NCBI RefSeq assembly: GCF_001613465.1 | Contig: NZ_BDCK01000016.1 | Coordinates: 1-64,000, forward strand | DNA: 64,000 nucleotides | Direction of reading: 5' to 3' | DNA from: Nocardia niwae NBRC 108934 = DSM 45340 | Lineage (GTDB): Bacteria; Actinomycetota; Actinomycetes; Mycobacteriales; Mycobacteriaceae | Part shown: in pieces, positions 25,872 through 34,172 of the stretch | Layout: every line of letters starts with the position of its first letter | Numbering within the stretch: the first letter of the stretch is position 1 | Notes under the pieces: generated by a model | The model's database searches: none | What the model saw: only the letters and a program-made list of their open reading frames with translations | Told to the model about the DNA's origin: nothing | Made by a program: the position numbers and the translations under genes

Positions 25872-27599
25872 ATGCCCTCAGGCGTCCCAGGCAACACGGC
25901 AGCCGACCCCGTCGCACGCGTCGCGGCCGCCTATCGGCGAATCGCCGATGTCGATCGGCCGGAGGTGTGGATCTCCCTGCGCCCGCAACCCGAGGTCGCC
26001 GCCGAAGCGGCCGGCCTCGCCCAGCGGCTCGCCGCCGGAGAGACTCTGCCGCTGGCCGGGGTGCTGGTGGCGGTGAAGGACAACATCGACGTGGCGGGCC
26101 TGCCGACCACCGCTGCCTGCCCGGAGTTCACCTACCCGCCGGAGGCGACCGCGGCGGCGATCGAGCGATTGGTCGCGGCGGGCGCGCTGGTGCTGGGCAA
26201 GACGAACCTGGACCAGTTCGCCACCGGGCTGGTCGGGACGCGCAGCCCGTACGGCGCGGTGCGCAACGCCCTCGATCCGGAACTGGTGTCGGGCGGGTCG
26301 AGTTCCGGTTCCGCCGTGGCCGTGGCGCTCGGCATCGCGGACATCGGAATCGGCACCGACACAGCGGGTTCCGGGCGAGTGCCCGCGGCATTGCACGGGA
26401 TCGTCGGTCTCAAGGCGACCTTGGGGGTCATCCCGGCGCACGGAACGGTGCCCGCCTGCGCGGATTACGACGCCGTGACGGTCTTCGCCGCCGATCTCGA
26501 TTCCGCGGTCTCGGCGGCCGCGGTGATGGCGGGCCCGGAGCCGCGGGATCCGCGCAGCCGGACCTGGCCCGCCGACGTCCGGCTGGCCGCCCCGCTCGCG
26601 CCGCGCATCGCCGTGCCACGCCCGGAGGATCTCGCGCCGCTCACTGGGCCGTACCGGGAAGCGTTCGCGCGCACCGTTGCCGCCGTCGCGGATACCGGCG
26701 CGAAAACCGAGGAAGTCGACGTCTCCGTCTTGCTCGACGCCGCGCTGCTGCTCTACGACGGCGCGATCGTCGCAGAACGCCATGCCGCGGTGGGGGCGTT
26801 CCTGGCCACCGAGCCGGCGGGCGCCGATCCGACCGTCGCCGCCATCATCGGCGCGGCGCGGGAGAAGTCCGGCTCGGCGTTCGCCGCCGATCTCGACACG
26901 CTGGCCCGTGCGAAGGCAGCGGCCGCCGACCTGCTGCGCGGCTTCGACGCACTGCTGTTGCCGACGACCACCGAACACCCGAGTATCGCCGCGGTGCGAG
27001 CCGATCCGATCGGCATCAACCGGCGGATGGGCACGTACACCAACTTCTGCAATCTGCTGGACATGTCCGCCGTCGCTGTGCCGGGCGCGATGACCACCGA
27101 CGGCGCTCCGTTCGGGGTCATGCTGGTCACCCCCGCTTTCGCCGATCAGGTGGCGATCGACATCGCCGCTCGCCTGCTCGGCCTGCAGAACGCGCCGCTG
27201 CTGGTCGACCGCGGTGTCGACTTGGCGGTCTTCGGAGCGCACCTGCGGGGGCAGCCGCTGCACTGGCAGCTCGAACACCTCGGCGCCCGTTTTCTCGGCG
27301 CCGTCCGGACCAGCGACGCCTACCGCCTCACCGCGCTCGACACCACCCCGCCCAAACCGGGACTGGTGCGCTACGGACCGGGACGCGGTGCTCCGATCGA
27401 GGGGGAACTGTTCCGGATCTCCGCGGCCGGATTGGGAGCATTCCTCGCCGAGCTTCCCGCTCCCATGGCACTGACCAGTGTCGAACTCGCCGACGGGCGC
27501 GACGTCGTCGGATTCACCTGCACCTACGATGCGGCGGCCGCCGCGACCGACATCACCCATCACGCGAGCTGGCGTACGTATCTGCGGCATCGCTCCTAG
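25872..27599 (+). CDS. atzF: Allophanate hydrolase
   Basis: A 575-residue amidase-signature enzyme that splits allophanate into two ammonia and two CO2, completing the ATP-dependent urea pathway. The Ser-cisSer-Lys triad is visible: Lys69 in AVKDNID, the GGSSSGS loop starting at 141 and the nucleophile Ser167 in TDTAGSG. A C-terminal domain of about 120 residues (YGPGRGAPIEGELFRISAAG, SVELADGRDVVGF) is typical of AtzF-type enzymes. The ATG follows the urea carboxylase stop directly, so expression is coupled. With the GntR gene these form a self-contained nitrogen-scavenging operon that does not need nickel. A hairpin terminator follows. Confidence 0.93.
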   Translation: MPSGVPGNTAADPVARVAAAYRRIADVDRPEVWISLRPQPEVAAEAAGLAQRLAAGETLPLAGVLVAVKDNIDVAGLPTTAACPEFTYPPEATAAAIERLVAAGALVLGKTNLDQFATGLVGTRSPYGAVRNALDPELVSGGSSSGSAVAVALGIADIGIGTDTAGSGRVPAALHGIVGLKATLGVIPAHGTVPACADYDAVTVFAADLDSAVSAAAVMAGPEPRDPRSRTWPADVRLAAPLAPRIAVPRPEDLAPLTGPYREAFARTVAAVADTGAKTEEVDVSVLLDAALLLYDGAIVAERHAAVGAFLATEPAGADPTVAAIIGAAREKSGSAFAADLDTLARAKAAAADLLRGFDALLLPTTTEHPSIAAVRADPIGINRRMGTYTNFCNLLDMSAVAVPGAMTTDGAPFGVMLVTPAFADQVAIDIAARLLGLQNAPLLVDRGVDLAVFGAHLRGQPLHWQLEHLGARFLGAVRTSDAYRLTALDTTPPKPGLVRYGPGRGAPIEGELFRISAAGLGAFLAELPAPMALTSVELADGRDVVGFTCTYDAAAAATDITHHASWRTYLRHRS

Positions 27600-27614
27600 C
27601 TCCTGCTTCACCGG

Positions 27615-27653
27615 TGGCCCATGGCCGCGCGAGGTCCTCGCCGCCATGGGCCA
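27615..27653 (+). terminator. Terminator after allophanate hydrolase
   Basis: TGGCCCATGG pairs with CCATGGGCCA around an inner GCGAGG/CCTCGC stem; followed by TTCTTCGG. Confidence 0.75.
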
Positions 27654-27669
27654 TTCTTCGGCCGACCGG

Positions 27670-27732
27670 TTTAGACATTTGTGCTAGACAACCGTGCCAG
27701 CCGCGTGTTAGACATATGTCTAAGACATTTGG
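27670..27732. promoter_or_regulatory. Operator cluster before FAD monooxygenase (TAGACA half-sites)
   Basis: The 90 bases before the gene are AT-rich and contain a perfect 16-bp palindrome TTAGACATATGTCTAA (27708-27723) plus further half-sites TAGACAT (27672), TAGACA (27685) and AGACAT (27723). A related inverted pair lies before the P450 gene. They are likely operators of the nearby TetR protein. Confidence 0.7.
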
Positions 27733-27759
27733 TCAATCCGAGTGGGAGTCGAGGAAGTC

Positions 27760-28992
27760 ATGAGCCCCAAGTCCATAAGCAGCCAGCTCCGCGTGCTCGT
27801 CGCCGGCGGCGGCATCGGCGGCAACGCCGTTGCGCTGCAACTGCTCCGGTCCGGCATCCGGGCCACCGTCGTGGAGCGCGCGGCCGCGCCGCGACCCGGC
27901 GGGCAGGCCGTCGACCTGCGCGGACCCAGCCGTGAGGTGGCCGAGCGGATGGGCATGATGCCGGGCATCCGCGCCTGCCAGCTCGACGAGCGCGGCATGA
28001 AGTACGTCGACGGCACCGGCCGCGAGATCCTCCGCATGCCCGCAGAACTGTTCGACGGCAAGGGCGCGGTCGCCGAAATCGAGATCACCCGTGGCGATCT
28101 CAACCAGGTATTGCTCGACCTGCTCGCCGCCGAGGGCGGCGTCGATTACCGGTACGGGGAGTGGATCACCGAGATCCGCCAGGACGACGCGGGCGTCGAC
28201 GTCACCTTCGCCTCCGGGACGGCGGAGCGATTCGACCTCGTGATCGGCGCGGACGGTCTGCATTCGGCCACCCGCCGGATGGTGTTCGGCCCCGAAGAGC
28301 AGTTCGCGACGTACCTGGGTGGCTACATGTCGTTCTTCACGCTGCCGCGACCGGAAGACCTGGAGCCGCACTGGTTCACGATGCACTCGCTGGTCGGTGC
28401 CACCGGCCTGGGCATGCGCCCCGACGCCGACCCGGCCACCTGCAAAGCGCTCGTGGTGATCCGCGCGGCGGCGGATCCCGCCCTGCGCCGGGATGTCGCG
28501 GCACAGCAGCAGCTCATCCGCGACCGGCTGGCCGGCGGCGGCTGGGAGTCCGCCCGCATCGTGGCGGCGATGTCCGAGGCGCCGGACTTCTATTTCGACG
28601 AGCTGGCCCGCATCGACATGCCGAGCTGGGTGCGGGGCCGGGTGGTTCTGCTCGGCGACGCGGGGTACTGCGGTTCACCGCTCACCGGGCAGGGCACCGC
28701 GATGGCACTGGTGGGCGCGTACGTTCTCGCCGGTGAAGTCACCGCGCACGCCGACAACCCCGGGCAGGGCCTGGCGCGTTACGAAGAGGTGCTGCGCCCC
28801 TTCGTACGGACGGCCCAGCAGTTGCAGCCCGGCGGCCTGAACGCCATGACGCCCAAGTCCCGCTTCGGCATTCGCGCGGGTCACACGCTCAGCAAGCTGA
28901 TGATGTCGAAGGCGATGCGACCGGTCATGATGCGGATGTTGAGCAAGACCGAGACCTACGACCTGCCCGACTACTCGGCGGCGACCGTCTGA
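27760..28992 (+). CDS. FAD-dependent monooxygenase, PHBH/TetX-like
   Basis: A 410-residue group A flavin monooxygenase. The Rossmann motif VAGGGIGGNAVALQLLRSG is at about 12-30, the NAD(P)H/FAD motif appears as DLVIGADGLHSATRR (about 155-169) and the second FAD motif as VVLLGDAGYCGSPLTGQGT (about 290-308). Members hydroxylate aromatic or polyketide-like substrates; TetX-type inactivation of antibiotics is one known outcome, but the substrate here is unknown. The ATG at 27760 has GAGGAAG just upstream; a GTG six codons earlier is less likely. The preceding palindrome and the convergent TetR gene suggest substrate-inducible expression. Confidence 0.88.
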   Translation: MSPKSISSQLRVLVAGGGIGGNAVALQLLRSGIRATVVERAAAPRPGGQAVDLRGPSREVAERMGMMPGIRACQLDERGMKYVDGTGREILRMPAELFDGKGAVAEIEITRGDLNQVLLDLLAAEGGVDYRYGEWITEIRQDDAGVDVTFASGTAERFDLVIGADGLHSATRRMVFGPEEQFATYLGGYMSFFTLPRPEDLEPHWFTMHSLVGATGLGMRPDADPATCKALVVIRAAADPALRRDVAAQQQLIRDRLAGGGWESARIVAAMSEAPDFYFDELARIDMPSWVRGRVVLLGDAGYCGSPLTGQGTAMALVGAYVLAGEVTAHADNPGQGLARYEEVLRPFVRTAQQLQPGGLNAMTPKSRFGIRAGHTLSKLMMSKAMRPVMMRMLSKTETYDLPDYSAATV

Positions 28993-29016
28993 GCCGTGCG
29001 CCGTCGGCTCGCGCCT

Positions 29017-29044
29017 CGACCGGAGTTCCGCGGGGCTCCGGTCG
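29017..29044. terminator. Bidirectional hairpin, monooxygenase / TetR
   Basis: CGACCGGAG and CTCCGGTCG with a 10-base loop between convergent genes. Confidence 0.65.
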
Positions 29045-29058
29045 GCGACGTGCCGGGA

Positions 29059-29649
29059 TCAGTCGATCACGGTCCGATCGTCGAGCAGGAACGGAAGCAC
29101 GAAGTCGCGCAGCATCGCTCGTTCTTCGTCTTCCCCTCCACCGGGCAGCGTCAGCAACGACACCATCGCCCGCACCACCCACCGACCGACGCGCTCGGCC
29201 GCGGGGGCGGGCAGCGCGGGGCGGAATCCGGCGACGAAGCCCGTGGCGAGCGCGTCGACCACACCCGGTGAATTCGCCAGTTCGGCAACGATGCCCGCGT
29301 TGGACGGTTCGAACCAGACCGCGAGATGCGGTGTTTTCCGCACCTCGGCGAGCAGCGCGGTCAACGTGTCGAGCAACCGCTCCCCCGGCTCCGCGCTCGC
29401 GGGCGCCGCCCGGTCGCGCCAGACCCGCTCGACCAGCTGACGTGCCTCCCGTCCCGCGAAGGCCACGTAGAGCGCCTGCCGATTCTCGAAGTAGCGATAC
29501 AGCGTCGCCCTGGAACAACCTGCGGCGTCGGCCACTTCGGCCATGCCGACCCCGCTGACGCCCTTGTCGATGAACAGCGCGCGCACCGCGTCGAGGATGC
29601 GCTCACCGGCCAGCTCGGCGCGGCCGTCGGCCAGCCAATCGCCACTCAT
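29059..29649 (-). CDS. TetR-family regulator
   Basis: A 196-residue regulator. The N-terminal helix-turn-helix, GERILDAVRALFIDKG then VGMAEVADAAGCSRATLYRY, is the TetR DNA-binding domain (about 14-60); the remaining helices form the ligand pocket. It follows the P450 gene by 59 bases on the same strand and converges on the FAD monooxygenase gene. Both oxygenase promoters contain TAGACA inverted repeats, which makes this protein the best candidate for controlling both. ATG at 29649. Confidence 0.87.
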   Translation of the reverse strand: MSGDWLADGRAELAGERILDAVRALFIDKGVSGVGMAEVADAAGCSRATLYRYFENRQALYVAFAGREARQLVERVWRDRAAPASAEPGERLLDTLTALLAEVRKTPHLAVWFEPSNAGIVAELANSPGVVDALATGFVAGFRPALPAPAAERVGRWVVRAMVSLLTLPGGGEDEERAMLRDFVLPFLLDDRTVID

Positions 29650-29708
29650 GAACGTCCTCTCTCACCGCGCGCACCTTGTGGCCCGAGCGGCACGCTGCAC
29701 CGCACCGC

Positions 29709-30935
29709 TCAGCCCCCGCACCGGAACGGCACAGTAGTCGGCCTGCGAACATAGGGACCGTTCGCGTACTCGACCGCGTCGATATCGACCACATAGCCGG
29801 GGAACCGATCGAGCAACTCCTCGAGCGCGACCCGGGCCTGCATCCGCGCGGCGGCCGCTCCGAGACAGTGGTGCGGCCCGTGCCCGAAGGTCAGGATCCG
29901 CTGCGGATTCCGGTCGATGTCCAGCTCGGCAGCATCGGCGCCGAACGCCCGTTCGTCCCGGTTGGCGGAGCCGAAAACCAGCAGCACCTTCCGCCCGGCG
30001 GGCACGGTCTTCCCGGCCAGTTCGACGTCGCGCGTGGCGGTGCGCGCCAACCCTTGCACCGGTGCGGTGAGGCGCGCGAACTCCTCCACCGCGGCGCGGA
30101 TCCGATCCGGTTCCGCGGCGAGCGCGGCGCGCTGGTCCGGATGCTGTTGCAGCAGTTGCACCGCACCGCCCAGCAGGCCCGTCGTGGTGTCGTTGCCGCC
30201 GGCGACCATGGTCCAGGTGTAGGCGAGGATCTGGACCAGCCCGCGCACGTCCGTGTCATCGGCGGCCATGCCCGCCTGGACCAGCAGTGACACCGTGTCG
30301 TCGCCGGGATCGGTGCGCCTGCGTTTGATCAGATCCGCGAAGTACCCCATCATCTCCGCGGACGCCGCCTGCGCCTCGGTGTTCGTCCGATCGATGCTGC
30401 CCGCGACGACGGCATCGGTCCAGCCGTCGAACCGAGCCCGGTCCTGCTCCGGGACGCCGAGGTAGTGGGCCACCACCATGCTCGGTAGCGGCTTGAACAG
30501 CTGCTCGACGATGTCGCCGCCGCCCTGGGCCGCTAGGTCGTCGAGCCGGTCACGCACGAACCGGCGGACCACCGGCTCCACGTCCTCGACCTGGCGCGGA
30601 GTGAACCCGCGAGCGACCAGCCTGCGAAAGTCGGTGTGCTGCGGGGGATCCTGCATCACCAGCGGGGGATTGTCGGTCAGGCCGAGTTCGTCGAGTTCGC
30701 CGTATTCCACCGTCAGGCCGTCGCGGGAGGAAAACGTTTCGCTGTCGCGCGCCGCCGCGTAGACGTGCTCGTGCCGGGTGAGCACCCAGTAGTCGTTCTC
30801 CGGGCGGGCGGCGGGCACGACGTGCTGCACCGGATCGTGGTCGCGCAGCGCCGCGTACATCTCCCACGGCGACGCCCAGGTGGGGCCGGAACGGAGTTCG
30901 AAAACGGGAGCGCCCCGATACGCAACGTTCACCAT
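29709..30935 (-). CDS. Cytochrome P450
   Basis: A 408-residue soluble bacterial P450. The I-helix oxygen-binding motif is AGGNDTTTGLLG, the K-helix EFAR fits ExxR, and the heme loop is FGHGPHHCLGAAAARMQ with the axial Cys357. Substrate recognition regions do not identify a substrate; the sequence belongs to the broad actinobacterial class that includes steroid, terpene and fatty-acid hydroxylases. The ATG at 30935 opens MVNVAYRGAPVF. No ferredoxin gene is adjacent, so electron partners must be encoded elsewhere. It is probably co-transcribed with the TetR gene. Confidence 0.93.
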   Translation of the reverse strand: MVNVAYRGAPVFELRSGPTWASPWEMYAALRDHDPVQHVVPAARPENDYWVLTRHEHVYAAARDSETFSSRDGLTVEYGELDELGLTDNPPLVMQDPPQHTDFRRLVARGFTPRQVEDVEPVVRRFVRDRLDDLAAQGGGDIVEQLFKPLPSMVVAHYLGVPEQDRARFDGWTDAVVAGSIDRTNTEAQAASAEMMGYFADLIKRRRTDPGDDTVSLLVQAGMAADDTDVRGLVQILAYTWTMVAGGNDTTTGLLGGAVQLLQQHPDQRAALAAEPDRIRAAVEEFARLTAPVQGLARTATRDVELAGKTVPAGRKVLLVFGSANRDERAFGADAAELDIDRNPQRILTFGHGPHHCLGAAAARMQARVALEELLDRFPGYVVDIDAVEYANGPYVRRPTTVPFRCGG

Positions 30936-30945
30936 GTATCGACGA

Positions 30946-30971
30946 TAAGACAAATCTCGCCAACTGTCTAG
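30946..30971. promoter_or_regulatory. Operator-like inverted repeat before P450
   Basis: TAAGACA (30946-30952) and TGTCTAG (30965-30971) face each other 12 bases apart, 10-36 bases before the P450 start. The half-site equals that before the FAD monooxygenase. Confidence 0.55.
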
Positions 30972-31139
30972 AACACGTTTCACCAAGGCGGGCCGATCAC
31001 CCGCACGACCGGCCCCGCCGCACCTACCCCGTCTCGGACTCGACGCCGCCCACCCGTCGGTTACCTTCGGCAGCGGCAACAACAGTCCGGTTGCCGGTCA
31101 GCTCCAGGAAGAGCCTGCGGGAGCGACCGCTCCGCGTTC

Positions 31140-31260
31140 CATGTCCGCCGGGCCGGCCACCCCTCGTAGACCGGCCCGGCGGACACCACCCCCGGGGGCC
31201 GACCTGTCACCCCTCGAGACAGGTCGTTCCCCGGTTCGCACCTTCGGTGCTGGGCTTTTC
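31140..31260 (+). ncRNA. Candidate structured small RNA with two C-rich hairpin loops (6C-like)
   Basis: Two perfect hairpins in tandem: a 14-bp stem (31143-31156 with 31171-31184) with loop CCACCCCTCGTAGA, and an 8-bp stem (31201-31208 with 31218-31225) with loop ACCCCTCGA. A third hairpin GCACC-TTC-GGTGC (31238-31250) is followed by TGGGCTTTT, an intrinsic-terminator-like end. Two stems with similar ACCCCTCG loops recall the actinobacterial 6C small RNA class. No coding frame explains the region. The 5' end and promoter are not defined. Confidence 0.55.
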
Positions 31261-31436
31261 CCCTCCGTGAGACAAAGAATGCAGGCCCGGGCTTGGCGTG
31301 GACTTAAGAAGACCTTGCAAGATCAAAAACGCAGGTGAGCGCGTCTTTCACCCCGTGGAGCCCGGCAAGCTCCTACCGCCCGGCGCCGGATCGCGGGATG
31401 ATGGTGAGGAGTGCGCCGACGAGATGGGGAGCGACG

Positions 31437-31496
31437 ATGGAAACCGTGGTGGTCTGGATTCTGGCCAGCCTGCTCTACTGGTGGGGCCTGCTGTAG
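31437..31496 (+). CDS. Possible 19-residue hydrophobic membrane peptide
   Basis: ATG at 31437 opens METVVVWILASLLYWWGLL and stops at TAG. GGGGAG lies 6 bases before the ATG, a good Shine-Dalgarno. The peptide is one membrane-spanning stretch rich in W, L and V with a single acidic residue at the start. It could be a small membrane protein or a type I toxin-like peptide, or chance. No homologue is recognised. Confidence 0.35.
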   Translation: METVVVWILASLLYWWGLL

Positions 31497-31740
31497 GTGT
31501 CCGAACCTGGCCGTCCCACCCGGCCAGGTCTACTTCAGCACGCCGTTGATCCCTTCGCGGTCCGCTTCCTCACCCGTACGAGCTGCGCACGCCATGAACC
31601 GCGGCCCAGAATTCGCCGGCGCCGATGGTCGCGCCGAACTCGGCCTATTCGCTGCGCACGACGCAGCTGTCGCGGTGACGGAATCCGTCGTATCCACCGT
31701 CTCGCGTGTCCGATCCCGGCGTATGCCCCGGTAGCCAGGG

Positions 31741-31944
31741 CTACGGCGCACGACGCCGATCGATACTCGATCCCAGCTGGTTCCGAGATCGCAGGTGACC
31801 CACCGCGCTCGCGCTCGCGGCGGGACCGGCCACGTTCGGCGTAATCGAACCCGGCTGCACCGCGTCCGTTTCGGTACCGCAACCGGCCAGCAGCGCCAAG
31901 GCGGCGGCCAGCGCCACCCGGTGGTCACGCGTCAGCCGAGACAT
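31741..31944 (-). CDS. Small putative lipoprotein
   Basis: A 67-residue frame begins MSRLTRDHRVALAAALALLA and continues GCGTE, a short basic n-region, a hydrophobic core and a lipobox LLAGC with Cys21. The mature part is only about 46 residues, polar and without recognised motifs, ending RNQLGSSIDRRRAP. The signal peptide is convincing, the rest is not: the gene may be truncated or frameshifted, since lipoproteins of this kind usually exceed 100 residues. No strong ribosome-binding site. Confidence 0.4.
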   Translation of the reverse strand: MSRLTRDHRVALAAALALLAGCGTETDAVQPGSITPNVAGPAASASAVGHLRSRNQLGSSIDRRRAP

Positions 31945-32001
31945 GCCACCACTCTGGCAGCCCGGCATCTACCGGGCAAAGAGGATCGGCCGGACACGCC
32001 G

Positions 32002-32036
32002 GAGGCAGGGGCGCGTCCCTGACGCGCCCCTGCCTC
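32002..32036. terminator. Strong terminator after katA
   Basis: Perfect 16-bp stem GAGGCAGGGGCGCGTC / GACGCGCCCCTGCCTC with a 3-base loop, 14 bases downstream of the katA stop. Confidence 0.85.
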
Positions 32037-32049
32037 GGGTGCGGATCTC

Positions 32050-33522
32050 TCAGCCCTGCGCGCCGCCGTCGAGTCCGGCGCGCACCCCCTCCTCGACCCG
32101 CTTACCGAGGTCGGCGTCCACGTTCTTCCAGTACTCGAAGACCCTGCCCAGCACCGGCTCCCGCACACCGCCGAGCACATGGCCGACGATGTTGCGGACC
32201 AGCCGCTCGCGCTGCGCGTCGTCGAGCACCTCGCGCACCAGGGTGCCCGCCTGGGTGAAGTCACCGTCCTCGGCGTGCTGGACGTAACCGGCCCGCACGA
32301 TGGTCGGATCGAAATCCCAGCTGCCGCCGTCGGGCGCCTGCCGCGGGTCGGCATGCGGGCCGCCGAACGAATTCGGTGCGTACACCGGCACATTCGGGTC
32401 GTTGTAGTAGTACCGCATGGCGCCCTCCTTGGAGTAGGAGTTCACCTCCGCGGCCCTGGCCTGGTTCGGCGGCAGCTGCGCGTAGTTGGCGCCGATGCGG
32501 TAGCGGTGCGCGTCCGCGTAGGCGAAGACGCGTCCGAGCAGCATCTTGTCCGGCGAGAAGCCGATGCCCGGAACGACATTCGACGGCTCGAACGCGGCCT
32601 GCTCGATATCGACGAAGTAGTTGCGCGGGTTGCGGTTCAGTGTCCACTTGCCGACCTCGATCAGCGGGTAGTCCTTGTGCGACCACACCTTGGTCAGGTC
32701 GAACGGGTTGAACCGGTAGCCTTCGGCCTCCGCGACCGGCATCACCTGCACGTACACCGTCCAACTCGGGAAGTCACCGCGCTCGATCGCCTCCCACAGG
32801 TCTTTACGGTGGTAATCGGCATCCTCGCCCGCGATCCGGTCGGCATCGGCCTGGGTGAGGTACTCGATGCCCTGGTCCGTCTTGAAGTGGTACTTCACCC
32901 AGAAGCGCTCGCCCGCGGCGTTGATCCACTGATAGGTGTGCGAACCGTAGCCGTTCATGTGCCGGTAGGTCTTCGGGATGCCCCGGTCGCCCATCAGCCA
33001 GGTCACCTGGTGCGCGGTCTCCGGACGCAGTGTCCAGAAATCCCACTGCATGTTGTGGTCGCGAAGACCGTTGCCGGGCAGGCGCTTCTGCGACCGGATG
33101 AAGTCCGGGAACTTGATCGGGTCCTTGATGAAGAAGATCGGCGTGTTGTTACCGACGAGGTCGTAGTTGCCGTCCTCGGTGTAGAACTTCACCGCGAAGC
33201 CGCGCGGGTCACGCCAGGTGTCCGGGCTGCCCTGCTCGCCGGCGACGGTGGAGAAGCGCGCCAGCGACTCCGTGCGCGCACCGGGCTGGAACAGCTTGGC
33301 CTTGGTGTACCTGCTGACGTCGTGGGTCACGACCAGCTCACCGTAAGCGCCCGCGCCCTTGGCGTGCACGATGCGTTCCGGCACGCGTTCGCGGTTGAAC
33401 TGCGCCAGCTTCTCGATGAGGTAGTGATCGTGCAGCAGGATCGGGCCCTGCGTGCCAGCGGTGAGCGATTCGTCGTCGCTTTCGACCGGGATACCGGTGT
33501 TCGTCGTTGTCGGTTTGGTCAT
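32050..33522 (-). CDS. katA: Monofunctional heme catalase KatA
   Basis: A 490-residue small-subunit (clade 3 type) catalase that disproportionates hydrogen peroxide. Visible residues are the distal His53 in [11 protein letters not shown], the distal Asn in [13 protein letters not shown] (about 127) and the heme-ligand region [14 protein letters not shown] with its Tyr. NADPH-binding type sequence around YKTDQG-like positions is present but not diagnostic. The start overlaps the furA stop by four bases (ATGA), so the pair is translationally coupled. FurA-type regulation by peroxide or iron is expected. Note that the mycobacterial FurA partner is usually KatG, here replaced by a monofunctional catalase. 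Confidence 0.95.
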   Translation of the reverse strand: MTKPTTTNTGIPVESDDESLTAGTQGPILLHDHYLIEKLAQFNRERVPERIVHAKGAGAYGELVVTHDVSRYTKAKLFQPGARTESLARFSTVAGEQGSPDTWRDPRGFAVKFYTEDGNYDLVGNNTPIFFIKDPIKFPDFIRSQKRLPGNGLRDHNMQWDFWTLRPETAHQVTWLMGDRGIPKTYRHMNGYGSHTYQWINAAGERFWVKYHFKTDQGIEYLTQADADRIAGEDADYHRKDLWEAIERGDFPSWTVYVQVMPVAEAEGYRFNPFDLTKVWSHKDYPLIEVGKWTLNRNPRNYFVDIEQAAFEPSNVVPGIGFSPDKMLLGRVFAYADAHRYRIGANYAQLPPNQARAAEVNSYSKEGAMRYYYNDPNVPVYAPNSFGGPHADPRQAPDGGSWDFDPTIVRAGYVQHAEDGDFTQAGTLVREVLDDAQRERLVRNIVGHVLGGVREPVLGRVFEYWKNVDADLGKRVEEGVRAGLDGGAQG

Positions 33523-33980
33523 GGGTGACTCCTCGGCTGGTGAACATCAGTCCCGGGATGGGAACGGCAGGACGGGCACACGCCCCAGAAGACGACCTCG
33601 GCTTCATCGATCACGAATCCATGCGCGTCCGAAGGGGCCAGGCAGGGGGCTTCGCCCACGGCGCAGTCGACGTCCGCGACCGCACCGCAGCTTCGGCACA
33701 CCAGATGGTGGTGATTGTCACCGATCCGGGTCTCGTACCGCGCGGACGAGCCGGCTGGCTCGATCCGCCGCAGGATCCCGGCGCGCACGCAGGCGTGCAG
33801 CACGTCGTAGACGGCTTGCGTGGAAACCGAGCCCAGTGTTTCGCGGACGGTGGCGGCCACCGTGTCGGCATCCGAGTGCGGCCGCGCGGCGACCGCGTCC
33901 AGCACCGCGAGCCTCGGGGCGGTGACCCGCAAACCCGCTGTTCGTAGCCACTCTCGTGGAGTGGCGCCGCTGGTGTGCAT
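33519..33980 (-). CDS. furA: Fur-family regulator FurA
   Basis: A 153-residue ferric-uptake-type repressor. The winged helix includes [20 protein letters not shown] and [18 protein letters not shown]; the metal/dimerisation domain has [20 protein letters not shown] and a C-terminal CPSC. Two CxxC pairs suggest a structural zinc. As the first gene of furA-katA it should be an autorepressor released by peroxide, as described for actinobacterial FurA. ATG at 33980. Immediately upstream are two near-identical 20-bp AT-rich repeats that look like its operator. Confidence 0.93.
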   Translation of the reverse strand: MHTSGATPREWLRTAGLRVTAPRLAVLDAVAARPHSDADTVAATVRETLGSVSTQAVYDVLHACVRAGILRRIEPAGSSARYETRIGDNHHHLVCRSCGAVADVDCAVGEAPCLAPSDAHGFVIDEAEVVFWGVCPSCRSHPGTDVHQPRSHP

Positions 33981-33999
33981 GCTTCGATTCTGGCCCTTT

Positions 34000-34042
34000 T
34001 CTGGAATAAGTCAAGAAAATAATCTGGAATCAATCAAGAAAA
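34000..34042. promoter_or_regulatory. Tandem FurA operator and furA-katA promoter
   Basis: Read on the minus strand, TTTTCTTGATTGATTCCAGA and TTTTCTTGACTTATTCCAGA (34023-34042 and 34000-34019) match at 18 of 20 positions, spaced 23 bp, about two helical turns. They contain TTGATT/TTGACT -35-like hexamers, so operator and promoter overlap. First copy ends 20 bases before the furA ATG. Confidence 0.75.
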
Positions 34043-34172
34043 CTTGAAGGCACCGCGATGCGCCGACCGGCCGCGACACGCGGTTCGCCGCGCAGTACAG
34101 CGTTTGACAGAAGTGGCGAGCCTCACAAATCCGCTGCGGAATAGCTTCCGAGGACACGCGGTTGAACCCCCT

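Noticed and set aside
31120..31133. GGAGCG-AC-CGCTCC palindrome before the putative small RNA
   Set aside because: Two-base loop is too small for an RNA hairpin and no second copy was found; could be a DNA site but unsupported.
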